A stretch of 64,000 nucleotides of DNA. Source: Garcia nutans (taxonomy: Eukaryota > Streptophyta > Magnoliopsida > Malpighiales > Euphorbiaceae). Location: contig CANTUV010000035.1 of NCBI GenBank assembly GCA_947685225.1, positions 45,136,001 to 45,200,000 of the forward strand. Direction: 5' to 3'. Position 1 is the stretch's first letter. The number at the start of each line of letters is the position of its first letter. The notes beneath the pieces were generated by a model that saw nothing but the letters and a program-made list of their open reading frames with translations, did not search any database and was not told the DNA's origin. This document shows positions 44,172-54,328 of this stretch, one piece after another. Made by a program: the position numbers and the translations under genes.

Positions 44172-45922
44172 TGGTGCGTGCGAGCCTAATGCTATAGCAA
44201 TACCGCAAGTGCACGGGTCGCTCAAGTAATAAAGTAGTGAGTGAGTTATCGTTCCACTGAGGACAAGGTCAAGTACTAGTGCAAATCTTAACCGTTGTTT
44301 AGCAAATCAATAGTTTTATGATGTTTTACAATTAAAAACAACTAATTTAATAACTGAAAGTAAAGGGAAATTAAATGTTGTGCAAAAAGGATTGATGATA
44401 ATAATACTATCCGGATATTGAATCCCCCTAGCCACAATTATATTTATGAAAATCAATTCAATTAAATCACATAATAGAGTTGAATTGGCATTCCTCTAAC
44501 TTAGGCTAAAACCTCTCTCGAGTGAATTAATCCCTAATCACTAAGTAGAGTGCCGGAATTTCTTCTCAAACACAATTAAATAGATCTTGCATTAAGAACA
44601 AGGAACTATAAACCAAAGGATCTTGTAAGTCTATCTCTAGCAATCTAATCAATCCTCAACCCTCATGAGTATTCAATTCATATCAAGCTTTCTCAAGTCA
44701 ATAATATGAAAATTGCAACCAATCAATAAGCGTGCTATTATCAATTGGAAATAAATCATTAAACATCATAAGAATAAAACAACTCAATCAAATGATTCAA
44801 TTAAATGAGATTATTCAATCCATACAAATAAGCTAGGGTTCATCAATATCTAGATAGAAAATTAATTAGTTCATGTTCAAAACCAGAAAAACAGAACAAG
44901 AGAACAAGAGAAATGAGTAAAAGAAACCAAACAATCCATGGCGAATAATTTGTATTTCTTCACTTCAATCCTTGATTCTTGGTTTAGGTTTGTATAGGAT
45001 GTATCTCCTTCTTCAAACTCAGCTCAAGACTCTCCTCTTTGCTTTAGCCGTTGGCTCCTTCTCCCTTGTTCACGTCCCCTCTCCTCTTCATTTTCTTCTC
45101 CTTTTAACTCCCTTCAAAGATGACAGCCCATACCTTCCAGCTCACAGCCCATATCTTCCAACTCACACCACTCTCCCTTGTCTCCCACATTCTCTTTGTT
45201 TTATCTTTCTTTTCCTCAAATTAGGCAAGCTTTTCTTTTGTTTAATATTACTTTTGACAAAAGCTAGTCTTTGTTCCCCACTTGTCTGCAAAAGAATTCA
45301 ATTATTCAAGGTTGCCCTAGGTGACATGGCCAAGCTTGCTGGCCGTGTCTCTCACTTTGCTTGGGACACGGCCAAGCTTGCTAGCCGTGTCTCCTTCTGC
45401 CATTTCTTTCCTTCTTTTCTTCAAGGTGACACGGCCAAGCTCCTGGTCGTGTCATGTGACACGGCCAATGGCTTGGCCGTGTCATATGGGTGTGTCACCT
45501 TCTACTTCTAGCTTTTTCAATTTGTTTTCTTTGTTTCCAAGGGTGACACGGCCAAGCTTTTGGCCGTGTCATGTGACACGGCCAGTGGCTTGGTTGTGTC
45601 ATGTGATGGTGTCAGCTTCTACCTTCATTTCTTTGGTTTCTTGGTTTTGCTCTTTAGATGAGACACGACCAGTGGTTTGGCCGTGTCTCTTGGGCGTGTC
45701 AACTACTGTCTTAGACTTCTTTTGAGGGACACGGCCAAGCTTGCTTTGGCTTGGCCATGTCTTGCTTGATTCATGCTCTTCATTATTTTGATCATCCAAG
45801 GGATTTTTGCACTTTAACCTGAAACAAACACTTAAAACAAACTTTAAACAAAAATCAAATGAAACATTAACTAAAAACACATAAAAATCATACTAAAAAC
45901 AAGTACAAAAATGCTCTTATCA
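44172..45922. mobile_element. Solo LTR of an unclassified family
   Basis: Begins TGGTGCGTGCGAGCC and ends TGCTCTTATCA, flanked by ATAAA (44167-44171 and 45923-45927). Element B, which lacks the insertion, reads across the site (about 63390-63410). TG...CA ends plus a 5-base duplication indicate an LTR, 1.75 kb, with no internal region. Its start 'ctaatgctatagcaatacc' and 'gcaagtgcacgggtcgc' differ from every other LTR in the window. On the minus strand it reads TGATAAGAGCATTTTTGTAC. Orientation and superfamily are not known. It carries a GACACGGCC array. Confidence 0.7.
45321..45770. repeat. GACACGGCC palindrome array in unclassified LTR
   Basis: About ten GACACGGCC or GGCCGTGTC half-modules, many paired around 'aagctt' (for example 45365-45391 and 45456-45482). 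The same vocabulary occurs in the chromovirus LTRs. ORFs 44972-45511 and 45321-45725 run through it and are repeat artefacts. Confidence 0.8.
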
Positions 45923-46146
45923 ATAAATATATTAATTCATGAATTATCAAGCTAGATTCCTCATTGGTTGAGCACCAAAATGAACAAAGACAAACAAAAT
46001 TTTGATAAAAGTAATTTATTCAAACAAATTTAAATTTTAAAAATAATATAGTTCCAAATAAATATTAAAGAAAGTAAAATTGAAAAGCAACATTCAAGCT
46101 AAGGAAAGTTGAAAAGCAACATTCAAGCTAAGGAAAGTTCATTGAG
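45923..46146 (-). other. Element A 3' untranslated region after gag
   Basis: Non-coding, matching 63400-63588 of element B. It contains a direct duplication of 'aaaagcaacattcaagctaa' (about 46083-46132), single in B. Confidence 0.7.
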
Positions 46147-47421
46147 TTAGGCTTCTTTTCCTTTCATATCTTCAATATCCCCATCTTGAAAGGATGATAA
46201 AATAAAATCTTCTTCTAATCCTTTTCCTACCATGAAGGCTGCTGGTGGTGGCACCCTGTTGAACCTTGGAAATGGATTACCTTTGTTATTGGGCTTATCT
46301 GGATAAGGCAACTTGCCATTATCAATTAAATTCTGGATCTCATGCCTTAACTTCATACAATTGTCCATTTCGTGTCCAGGCCTTTGATAGAATTGGCAAA
46401 ATGCACTAGTATTAAAGTTAGGTGAAAGAGGATTAGGCAAAGGACGAGGAGTCAAGGGTTGTAACAATCCCTTCGTTTGTAGCTTATTGAGAACCCAAGA
46501 TAGTGGCTTCCCTAATTCTGAAAACTGCCCCATTCCTCCTTGACTTGTGGCATTAACATCAACTTCTTTTTGTGTGCTTTGATTGTTCGATTGGTAGTTC
46601 CCTTTCTCATTCTGTTTTATTGAAAAGCGATTCTTCTCCCTTTCCCACTCTTCAATTTGTAGACTAGCTTGGAGAAGATCTTTGAAATCCCTTATAAGGG
46701 TGTGAGACATCCTTTCACGGAGATTGGGCAGGACACCTCTCACGATCATCCTTATTTGATCAGATTCATCAGGCCTTTTCTTGAACAAAGCGGCCTTATT
46801 TATCCACCTTTTCACATAGTCCACAAAATTCTCATTTGGCCTTTGTCTTATGGACTCCGCTTCCATTAAGGTAACCTCCAAATCGACATTATACCCATAT
46901 TGTTGGATGAAGGCCTTGTATAGTAAATCCCAATTCTTTTGTGTTCCATCATCTAAGGTATTGAACCAATTTTGGACAATAGGGTCCAATGAGAGCATAA
47001 AGTACCTTAGGGTTTTAGCCTTAGTAGCTCGGGCAGACTGCATGGCAGTGATATACTGCTTCACATGGAGATGAGGATTTTTGGTGCCATTGTGCTTTGC
47101 AAAAGATGGCATCTTGAACTTGTACGGGACTTCTTCATCTAGCTTAAATAGTTTATCAATCTCAGACATCTCTTCGGTTTTCAGCTTCTTCTCAAATTTC
47201 TTTTCTAAATCAGCAATCATCTTTTCAATATCAGAAGTTTCAGTCTTCTCCATAGTTGATCTTTCAACAATCTTTGGTTCATTTTTGTCTTGAGGATCTT
47301 GGTAGTATTGAGCCCAATCATCATCATCAATGATCACCTTATCATCATCAAAAGCTACTTCATCAATTTTAGCCTTCCCTTTGACTTTCTTGGTGTAGCA
47401 GATGCTTCGGCATTGTTTCAT
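46147..47421 (-). CDS. Gag of element A (Tat-type), main ORF
   Basis: 424 residues, open throughout. A charged N-terminus with acidic IIDDDDW and a coiled-coil-like stretch (about 55-95) precedes the capsid (retrotransposon gag) region at about 98-245, with MPSFAKHNGTKNPHLHVKQY, WFNTL, YGYNVDLEVTLME and RGVLPNLRERM. A degenerate zinc-knuckle C342-(x7)-H350-(x4)-C355 is followed by MKLRHEIQNLIDNGKL. It ends KGKEA, with no protease downstream. The protein would form virus-like particles in the cytoplasm. The first ATG overlaps the stop of the upstream ORF (TTATGA), so either the true N-terminus lies in that ORF and a frameshift separates them, or the two are linked by reinitiation. Confidence 0.85.
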   Translation of the reverse strand: MKQCRSICYTKKVKGKAKIDEVAFDDDKVIIDDDDWAQYYQDPQDKNEPKIVERSTMEKTETSDIEKMIADLEKKFEKKLKTEEMSEIDKLFKLDEEVPYKFKMPSFAKHNGTKNPHLHVKQYITAMQSARATKAKTLRYFMLSLDPIVQNWFNTLDDGTQKNWDLLYKAFIQQYGYNVDLEVTLMEAESIRQRPNENFVDYVKRWINKAALFKKRPDESDQIRMIVRGVLPNLRERMSHTLIRDFKDLLQASLQIEEWEREKNRFSIKQNEKGNYQSNNQSTQKEVDVNATSQGGMGQFSELGKPLSWVLNKLQTKGLLQPLTPRPLPNPLSPNFNTSAFCQFYQRPGHEMDNCMKLRHEIQNLIDNGKLPYPDKPNNKGNPFPRFNRVPPPAAFMVGKGLEEDFILSSFQDGDIEDMKGKEA

Positions 47422-47690
47422 AAAATTGTAGCTAGTTGATTCTTTATGATCTCGGCCATGGCCTCTTTTATTTCTTCCATCTTGGCATTGAGGGCATCAT
47501 CCACCATTCTTTGAATTTGTTTGGGATCCATTGTTTTTGGTGAGAAAGTAATTGAGTCGTTGCTAGATTCTTCACTTCCGGCGTAGGTTGGATAGTCGTA
47601 AGCTTTTGAACTGTCGTAATTTAGGGCTATGAGCCAGAAAGGATCAATGATATGAGATGCAAATTTATGCATGTATGCACAAACAATCAA
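47418..47690 (-). CDS. Upstream ORF of element A, probable gag N-terminus
   Basis: 90 residues. The second half, from MDPKQIQRMVDDALNAKM (about residue 54 on), is a helical segment ending AEIIKNQLATIL, and looks like a natural gag start; the first half has no recognisable content. Its TGA stop overlaps the ATG of the main gag ORF by two bases. It resembles the N-terminal helix of the old element's gag (31482-31560: EVEEIKNQMALMLKIL), supporting the view that it is the gag N-terminus. Confidence 0.55.
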   Translation of the reverse strand: MIVCAYMHKFASHIIDPFWLIALNYDSSKAYDYPTYAGSEESSNDSITFSPKTMDPKQIQRMVDDALNAKMEEIKEAMAEIIKNQLATIL

Positions 47691-47860
47691 CCAAGAAAGA
47701 TAATTAGGACGTTCCTTCCAACCTTATAACATCCACACACGAATGGCGAGTCTCTTTTCCTAGGTAAATGGTTAACAAAATACCAGCATGGGGTATCTTG
47801 TTTTCGAATATTTCCTCGGACGTTTCAACCAATAGTTATAGTTTCAAAAAGAAAATGGAA
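47691..47860 (-). other. Leader of element A
   Basis: Non-coding stretch between gag and the partial 5' LTR. The expected LTR terminus and primer-binding site are not recognisable: the LTR sequence begins abruptly at about 47861, lacking about 70 bases present at the same place in 48893-48962. Confidence 0.5.
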
Positions 47861-48892
47861 TTGCCTTAGAGAACACGGACCTAAGTCCAGAGAAAATGGA
47901 GTTGCCACCCGGACAGGCCAGAAAAAAAAAAGAAAGGGGTGGATGACTCGATTCCTAAGGAATCCCTAACCCCCTAATGGGTTTAGAAAGTTGGGTACGT
48001 GTGGGGAAGGTGAGAAATGGCCCAGCACCCCCACAATGCCAGGTTCATTGAAACTGGCCTCCTTTACAGGTCTTAATATTATAAAATTCTTAAATATAAC
48101 AACATTATCCATATTACACACAATAATTAAAATAAAACATCGATATATATTAAAAGCAATGTCCAAACAAAACAAATAAATGGACACCCAATTGAAGATG
48201 GAAACATGCCCTTACATCCATGCCTTAATAGGACACCCACTGAAAGGTAGAAACATGCCCTTTACATTGATTCTAAACTAGAAAAGCAAATTAAATTACA
48301 TGATATTAACTAATGAGGTACCCACCAAGTGGAAACATACCTCTTACAACATTTGGAAATCTAAATAAATTGATAAAAGTAAATAACCACTCATCATAAA
48401 TAAATCATTCATCAAAGGTATTAAACATCAATAGAAAATAAACATCCATCCATGATAAATTAAATAAACCAAGCATTGAACTTAAATAAATTAAAGCATA
48501 TAAAATAAACCAAGGCATAATCAAAAATAGAATTAAATAAAGCAAATAAAAATTTAAATTATATCTACCGTTTCCATTTAGGGTTCTTTATTTCATGTGC
48601 TAGGGTTTTGGAATTTATAGAATTTAGGCTACTGTGATAAAAATGGATTAAATATTTTATGTTTTAAAAGGCTGGTAAAACTCTTTGATTAACCAAATTA
48701 ATGTTTGGATGGTGAAATCATGAAACTAGGGTTTGAACACTTTAAAATACTTTTGATTTGTGGTTTATGGTTACTCATTGAATTATGTTTTAAGCTTACT
48801 GTGTAAAATTAAACATTTTTTTATATGATTTTTAAGGTTTTAAAGGATTTGGGGTTTAGAAAAAATTAGGGTTTAAGGTTTTAGGGGATTAG
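47861..48892 (-). mobile_element. Partial 5' LTR of element A
   Basis: Matches 38621-39640 of the 3' LTR of A closely by eye. It is cut on the right by element B at 48893, and the CA end (left side) is missing about 70 bases. Confidence 0.8.
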
Positions 48893-51076
48893 TGTGAGCG
48901 GGGATTTTTGCCCCCACTCCCGGTGGAATGGTTCTTGCGACTTCGGCACAGTTTAGGCTCGGGGCCTTAGAGAACACGGACCTAAGTCTGGAGAAAATGG
49001 AGTAGCCACCCGAATGGGCCGAAAAAAAAAGGGGTGGATGACTCGATTCATAAGGAATCCCCAACCCCCTAATGGGTTTGGAAAGTTGGGTAAGTGTGGG
49101 GAATGTGAGAAATGGCCCAGCACACCCACAATGCCCGGTTCAATGGAATCAGCCTCCTTTACAGGTCTTAATATTATAAAATTCTTAAATATAACAACAT
49201 TATCCATATTACACACAATAATTAAAAGAAAGCATCAATATATTAAAATCAAAGCAAGGTGCAAGCAAAATAAATAAATGGACACCCATCCTAAGATGGA
49301 AACATGTCCTTACATCACGTGCCTAAATAGGACACCCACCGAAAGGTAGAAACATATCCTTTACATAGGTTCTATAATAGAAAAGCAAATTAAATTACAT
49401 GATATTTAACTAATGAGGTACCCACCAAGTGGAAACATCTCTCTTACAACATTTAGAAACCTAAATAAATTGATAAAAGTAAATAATCATTCATCATAAA
49501 TAATCATTCATCAAAGATATTAAATAGAAAGTAAACATCCATCCATGATAAATTTAATAAACCAAGCATTGAACTTAAATAAATTAAAGCATATAAAATA
49601 AACCAAAGCATAATCAAATATAGAATTGAATAAGTTAAATAAAAATCCAAATTATAGCTACTGTCTCCATTTAGGGCTCTTTATTTCATGTGTTTAGGGT
49701 TTTGGAATTAAAGGAATTTGGCTACTGTGATTTTAAGGGAATTAAAAATAGATTAAAGTTTTATGTTTTAAAAAGTTGGTAAGACTCTTTGATTAACCAA
49801 ACTAGGGTTTGTTATGTAAAATCATGAAACTAGAATTTGGACTCTTTAAAATACTTTTGATTTGTGGTTTCAAGTTTACTGTGTGAAATTAAAATGTTTG
49901 TGTTTTTATGATTTTTAAAGTTTTAAAGAATTAGGGTTTAGAAAAAATTAGGTTTTAAGGATTTAAATGGGTTAGGGTTTACTATTTTAGGTTTGGAAGT
50001 TGCATTTGGGTTTAGTGTTTTAGAATTAGAGTTTCGGTGGATGCTTAGGTTTTTTAGAATTTGGAAAAAGCAATTGATAATTTTATGAATGTAGACCAAC
50101 GATTTAAGGTTTATATAAATTGAAAAGGTGTTTTTAGGGTTTGTTATAAGAAACAGAATCAAACTTTGGTTTTGAAGAAAAACACGTTCAATTAGGGTTT
50201 TAAGATTTTGAAGAAGTAAAAATAACAATTTTAAGCCTTTTTGGAAAATAAAGCAATGAATTAGTGTTTTTAACTTTAGAAAAACTAAATTAAAGTTCTA
50301 GGGTTTTTGAATTAAAAAACACAATTTCATAGTTTATGCTACTGTGAAAAAATATAACAATTAATACATACCACCTTTTGATGGTTCCTCCAAAAATCAT
50401 TTTTCTTGGATGAACAAAAAAAAAAAAAACAAAGGCAGTTGCTGCCTTTGATGATTTGTTAATGCTTTTCTTCTTCGTCTCTCAAAAAGTCAGATTTGAT
50501 TAAAGTTTTCCTTCACAGATTCGGTTTCAATGTTTTATTCAAGCTTCTGTCCAATTTCTCCCCTTTTCTCCTTTTTTTCCCACTCTCTGCCTCCTTATTT
50601 ATAGAAGTTTTTATGGTTTTTTCCTAGTTGCTCACGGCATACATTATTTATTAAGAAAAGGAAACCGAAACCTAATTGCATTAGGTTTTGGAAAATTTGC
50701 ATCAAAAAATTTCGCTGTAAAAAAAATGCCGTAGGAAAAATTAAGCTGGCAAAAAAGCTACCGTAGTTGCAGGCGAAATAGGCCTGCGGGCCATTTTGCA
50801 GCAAGAAATTCCTACTGCCATTTCGCCCGCAGAAAAATGCTGCTTCGGCGACGATTTTTTCGTCACCAATTTTTTATATTTATTTTTATTTTTTTTCATT
50901 TTTATTTGTTTATTTTTATTTTTTATTAATAAAAATTAGATACCAAAGCAAAAATTATTTAATTAAGATAACAAAAATTATTTTAGACCAATTAAAATAT
51001 CTTAGACAACATAAAATTTATTTTGGACCAAGCAAAATATATTGGACCGGACTGGGTCAAAAATTAAGGCTCTACA
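48893..51076 (-). mobile_element. 3' LTR of element B
   Basis: Plus-strand start TGTGAGCGGGG and end CTCTACA at 51076, then the polypurine tract. 2184 bases. It carries a GC-rich patch at 50745-50850 and the T-loop hairpin at 50846-50867. Its body differs from the LTRs of A more than those differ from each other. Confidence 0.9.
50846..50867. other. T-loop hairpin of Tat LTR, one mismatch
   Basis: GGCGACGA and TCGTCACC around TTTTT. One G-C pair of the 40538 copy is broken by a CG-to-CA change. Confidence 0.55.
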
Positions 51077-51090
51077 GTTTGCTCCCTGCT
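51077..51090 (-). other. Polypurine tract of element B
   Basis: Minus-strand AGCAGGGAGCAAAC directly upstream of the 3' LTR. Confidence 0.8.
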
Positions 51091-51162
51091 TGAATGATCT
51101 GAAACTTTAGTGAAAGAGAGTGAAAAGCAACAAGACTTAATTTTTTAGATGGTGGAGGTTTT

Positions 51163-51242
51163 GGGTTCTAGACCCGGTTTGAGTTTTGGACTCAAGGATA
51201 ATTCTAGGTTCTGGACCTAAGGAAAATTTGGGTTCTGGACCC
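51163..51242 (-). repeat. Stem-loops next to the polypurine tract, element B
   Basis: GGGT/ACCC (51163-51175), TTGAGT/ACTCAA (51179-51195), TAGGT/ACCTA (51205-51219) and GGGT/ACCC (51230-51242), each with a 5-base loop (TCTAG, TTTGG, TCTGG, TCTGG). They are the counterparts, in mirrored order, of those at 7326-7450. Confidence 0.75.
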
Positions 51243-51245
51243 TAC

Positions 51246-51645
51246 AGATTTAGAAACTCGATCCTAAACTAGACTTGGATACTCGATCTTATCTGGATTT
51301 GGATACGCAATCCTAAACTGGATTCGGATACTCGATCCTAATTGGATTTGGATACTCAATCCTAAATTGGATTTGGATGCTCGATCCTAAATTGGATTTG
51401 GATACTCGATCCTAACTGGACTTGGATACTCGATCCTAAAATGGATTTGGATGCTCGATCCTAACTTGGATTGGGATACTCGATCCTAAATTGGATTAGG
51501 ATACTCGATCCTAAACTGGATTTGGATACTCGATCCTAAACTGGATTTGGATACTCGATCCTAAATTGGATTGGGATACTCGATCCTAACTAGACTTGGA
51601 TACTCGATCCTAAGTTGGATTTGGATACTCGATCCTAAACTGGGT
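51246..51645 (-). repeat. Tandem array type I, element B
   Basis: Units of about 24-25 bases with GGATACTCGATCC on the plus strand, reverse complement of the array at 6667-7300. Each unit holds GGAT-actcg-ATCC. Confidence 0.85.
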
Positions 51646-51912
51646 ACTTTGACTTGAGATTTGAATTGATTTTGATTTAATTTGGGTACTTGGACCCGAG
51701 ATTGATTTGATTTGGGGTACTTGGACCCGAGCTTGAATTTGATTTGGGTACTTGGACCCGAGATTAAATTGATTTGGATTTAATTTGGGTACTTGGACTC
51801 GAGATTGATTTAATTTGGGTACTTGAACCTGAGATTGGGTACTTGGACCCGAGATTGAATTAATTTGGGTACTTGGACCCTAGATTGGGTACTTGGACCC
51901 GAGAATGAATTT
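51646..51912 (-). repeat. Tandem array type II, element B
   Basis: Units with GGGTACTTGGACCCGAGATT, the same as in element A (40840-41665) but fewer. It joins directly to the type I array. Confidence 0.85.
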
Positions 51913-51959
51913 GACTAACCTTTTAGTTGAGAAGTCTGACTATTCCGGCTATTCTATGC

Positions 51960-52335
51960 ATGGTGGTTCTTCACCCTCAGAATGGATCTTCATCCTTTGA
52001 GATCGGGTCTTCACCCTTGAAAATGGATCTTTATCCATTAGAGATTGGGTCTTCACCCTTGAAACATGGATCTTTACCCATTGGAGATTGGGTCTTCACC
52101 CTTGAAAATGGATCTTTATCCATTAGAGATTGGGTCTTCACCCTTAAAACACGGATCTTTATCCATTGGAGATCTGGTCTTCACCCTTGAAAATGGATCT
52201 TCATCCTTTGAGATCGGGTCTTCACCCTTGAAAATGGATCTTCATCCTTTGAGATCGGGTTTTCACCCTTGAAAATGGATCTTCATCCTTTGAAATCGGG
52301 TCTTCACCCTTGCACATGGATCTTCATCCTTTGGG
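51960..52335 (-). repeat. Tandem array type III, element B
   Basis: Units of about 41 bases alternating GGATCTTCATCC and GGGTCTTCACCC cores: two stem types (GGAT/ATCC and GGGT/ACCC) with the same CTTC loop. ORFs across it (51927-52272) repeat the unit and are not genes. Confidence 0.85.
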
Positions 52336-52713
52336 ATTAAGTCTTATATTGGCTTCAGCTCTTCTAGCTAGACTGATCTTTTATCATTTGCGTCATCATT
52401 CTTTTGACAGTTCTAATGTTCCATTCTTTTTGTTCTTCTTTGCAAAAATTCAGCTATTTTTAATTGGACCTTATATCCTCTCCTTGCCCCCCTGTGTGGA
52501 AAAATATTTGTAAGTGAGTTTGAAAATATTTGGTATATAAACTATAAAAAATTGAAAAGGAGAAACTTTGCCCCCTGTGTAGGCTCAAACCCATGATTTT
52601 GCTATGCAGGCTTTGATTGATGTTTTTGCCATCTAGTTCATCGCACAAGCATGTATTTCTTCTTTTGCAAAATGATTGGAGCTTCCACAAGAAAATAGGC
52701 TTTCCGTGCCTTC

Positions 52714-53103
52714 TTGATTCAATATCTTTATTTGATTCTTTACTTCGCAAGGTGTTTGCTGTTCATTTTGACAAGGAATAGACAACACAAGACAAGAAAG
52801 TGCGATGTGATATGCTCATGTATGCATGATATGTATGATAGTACTCACAGTGGTTTCATTGACTCACAGACTGAGGTGATCAGCAGAAGTATTCTCATTG
52901 ACTCCTTTTCGATACTCATTCAAGTCTTGCATTGGAATGATAGAAAGCTTTACATTTATGGCTTTTATCTTCAAGATGTTGAAAATATGAATAATGGAGA
53001 CCCCAAGCAGCAGAGTCAGGGAGTCATCTATTTCAAACTATGTCTCAGCATGTCAGTTGATAGCTTCTTCATGACCTTTCCAATAATCATTTCCTTTGCC
53101 TAA
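52714..53103 (+). CDS. Antisense ORF of element B, 129 residues, unknown function
   Basis: The longest intact version of the antisense ORF found in three Tat/TR-GAG copies, on the strand opposite to gag. It contains a hydrophobic N-terminus (YLYLILYFARCLLFIL), then TRKCDVICSCMHDMYD, SGFIDSQTEVISRSIL, VLHWNDRKLYIYGFYLQD, NGDPKQQSQG and FKLCLSMSV. The corresponding regions at 6031-6516 and 42290-42580 carry the same blocks with breaks. Antisense extra ORFs are known in the Tat lineage. No domain is recognised, and it may be non-coding DNA that happens to be open here. Confidence 0.4.
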   Translation: MIQYLYLILYFARCLLFILTRNRQHKTRKCDVICSCMHDMYDSTHSGFIDSQTEVISRSILIDSFSILIQVLHWNDRKLYIYGFYLQDVENMNNGDPKQQSQGVIYFKLCLSMSVDSFFMTFPIIISFA

Positions 53104-54291
53104 TGTGTCCTTTGGAGGTTCAACATACTTCCCTTAACTTGAAGGCTTTGTATGACAAAACACTTTTTTTTTCTTTTCCCTTTCTTTTTTTTTAATTTTT
53201 GAATTTTAGTTTTGAAATCAAATGTTGGCTTTGACAAATTAATGTCAATGTACCTCAGGACTCTATTTTTCAAATTAACATAACTATAACATGACAACCC
53301 TAGTTACCGTACTTAACTCGGGAATCATTTCTATTTAAGAAAGAACTGTTGCACTTCAGATAGGCACATACACATTACTTGGTCAAAGGTCTCATTTGAG
53401 TTTAAATATTGTCTATCTCATATGCATGCTTATCCAAACTATCTACACTAGTAGACTCTACCTACCAAGAGAGATCAACAGGTCTTTGATAGGCTTGAAA
53501 TAGGGTCTATAAAGGACATGGGTTAAATGAAGGCCATTTTGAGATAGAAGCTGATGTGACACAATGGACAAACCCTCACATTATAAATTTCTTGTTTGAA
53601 TTTTAGGAAGCTTGGAGGCAATCTTGCTAGACTCCAAATTCCTTCTATCTTCTTGGCATTAATCTGGATCTTGATTAGGATAGTCTTTGCCCTTGCAAAA
53701 AGTTTAAGACCCAAATTTGTTTCTTTTCTTCTTTTCCCTTTTCTTTCCTCTTTATTTTTCTTACTCTTCCCTTTTTTTTAAGCATTTTATCATTTTGTCC
53801 TTCTTTCTTGTAGGACTATCAAGTACAGAACTTTCACGAACTGAATAGTCTTTCTACTTTTTCTTTGATTTTGATCGAATCTTTGGTTGGGTTGGACAAA
53901 TTCAAGTCAAACCGTCCTTATAAACTAAATGGAAGCCTTTTGTTGTCTTAGGTAAAAGAGAACTCAGTTGGTGTAACACCCCGATACCCTATATAAGTAC
54001 TGTACATATACCTAGTATACATACAGTAAGTATATAAAGTATAAAGATGCCACTTGACGTTATTTTTTTAAAAACCTGCAACTGAGTTCAAACCATATTA
54101 TGTTAATTTAAATATCATTTACAAAATCATTGTCTTAATTAAAACTCCATTTATACATATAAATATTCACTCATCAGAAATACATCATACTTAAAATTTA
54201 ACATGTATGCATTACCCTCTAGTTGGTCTCGACAAACTCTTACTCTTCTTGTGGCGAAACAAAAGACTTCATATCTTCCACCAAGATACCT

Positions 54292-54328
54292 GCGCGATTA
54301 TACATCCGCGCTAAGCTCGAGAGCTTAG
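54292..54328 (-). other. Double hairpin, diverged arms
   Basis: GCGCGAT...ATCCGCGC (54292-54311, one bulge) next to CTAAGCTC-GA-GAGCTTAG (54311-54328). The second stem is one pair longer than in the complete chromovirus and differs in sequence, with pairing kept. Repeated at about 60258-60294. Confidence 0.65.

Larger units (their letters stand above)
38546..48892 (-). mobile_element. Element A: gag-only Tat-type (TR-GAG) retrotransposon
   Basis: Minus-strand element with 3' LTR (38546-40713), polypurine tract, long non-coding 3' region with tandem arrays (40730-44171), an inserted solo LTR (44172-45922), gag (46147-47690) and a partial 5' LTR (47861-48892). Between the gag stop and the polypurine tract there is no protease, RT, RNase H or integrase. 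The two LTRs look closely alike by eye. This is the organisation of non-autonomous terminal-repeat elements with a GAG domain, which need pol proteins from another element. The 5' LTR is cut by element B. Confidence 0.8.

Noticed and set aside
44972..45725. Two long plus-strand ORFs (179 and 134 residues)
   Set aside because: They run through the GACACGGCC array and repeat TRPS...AVS-type units. The region is inside a solo LTR, so this is an open frame by repetition.
44172..45922. Possible Helitron or MULE
   Set aside because: Flanking ATAAA duplication with TG...CA ends fits an LTR. There is no TC...CTRR end, no terminal inverted repeat and no 9-base duplication.
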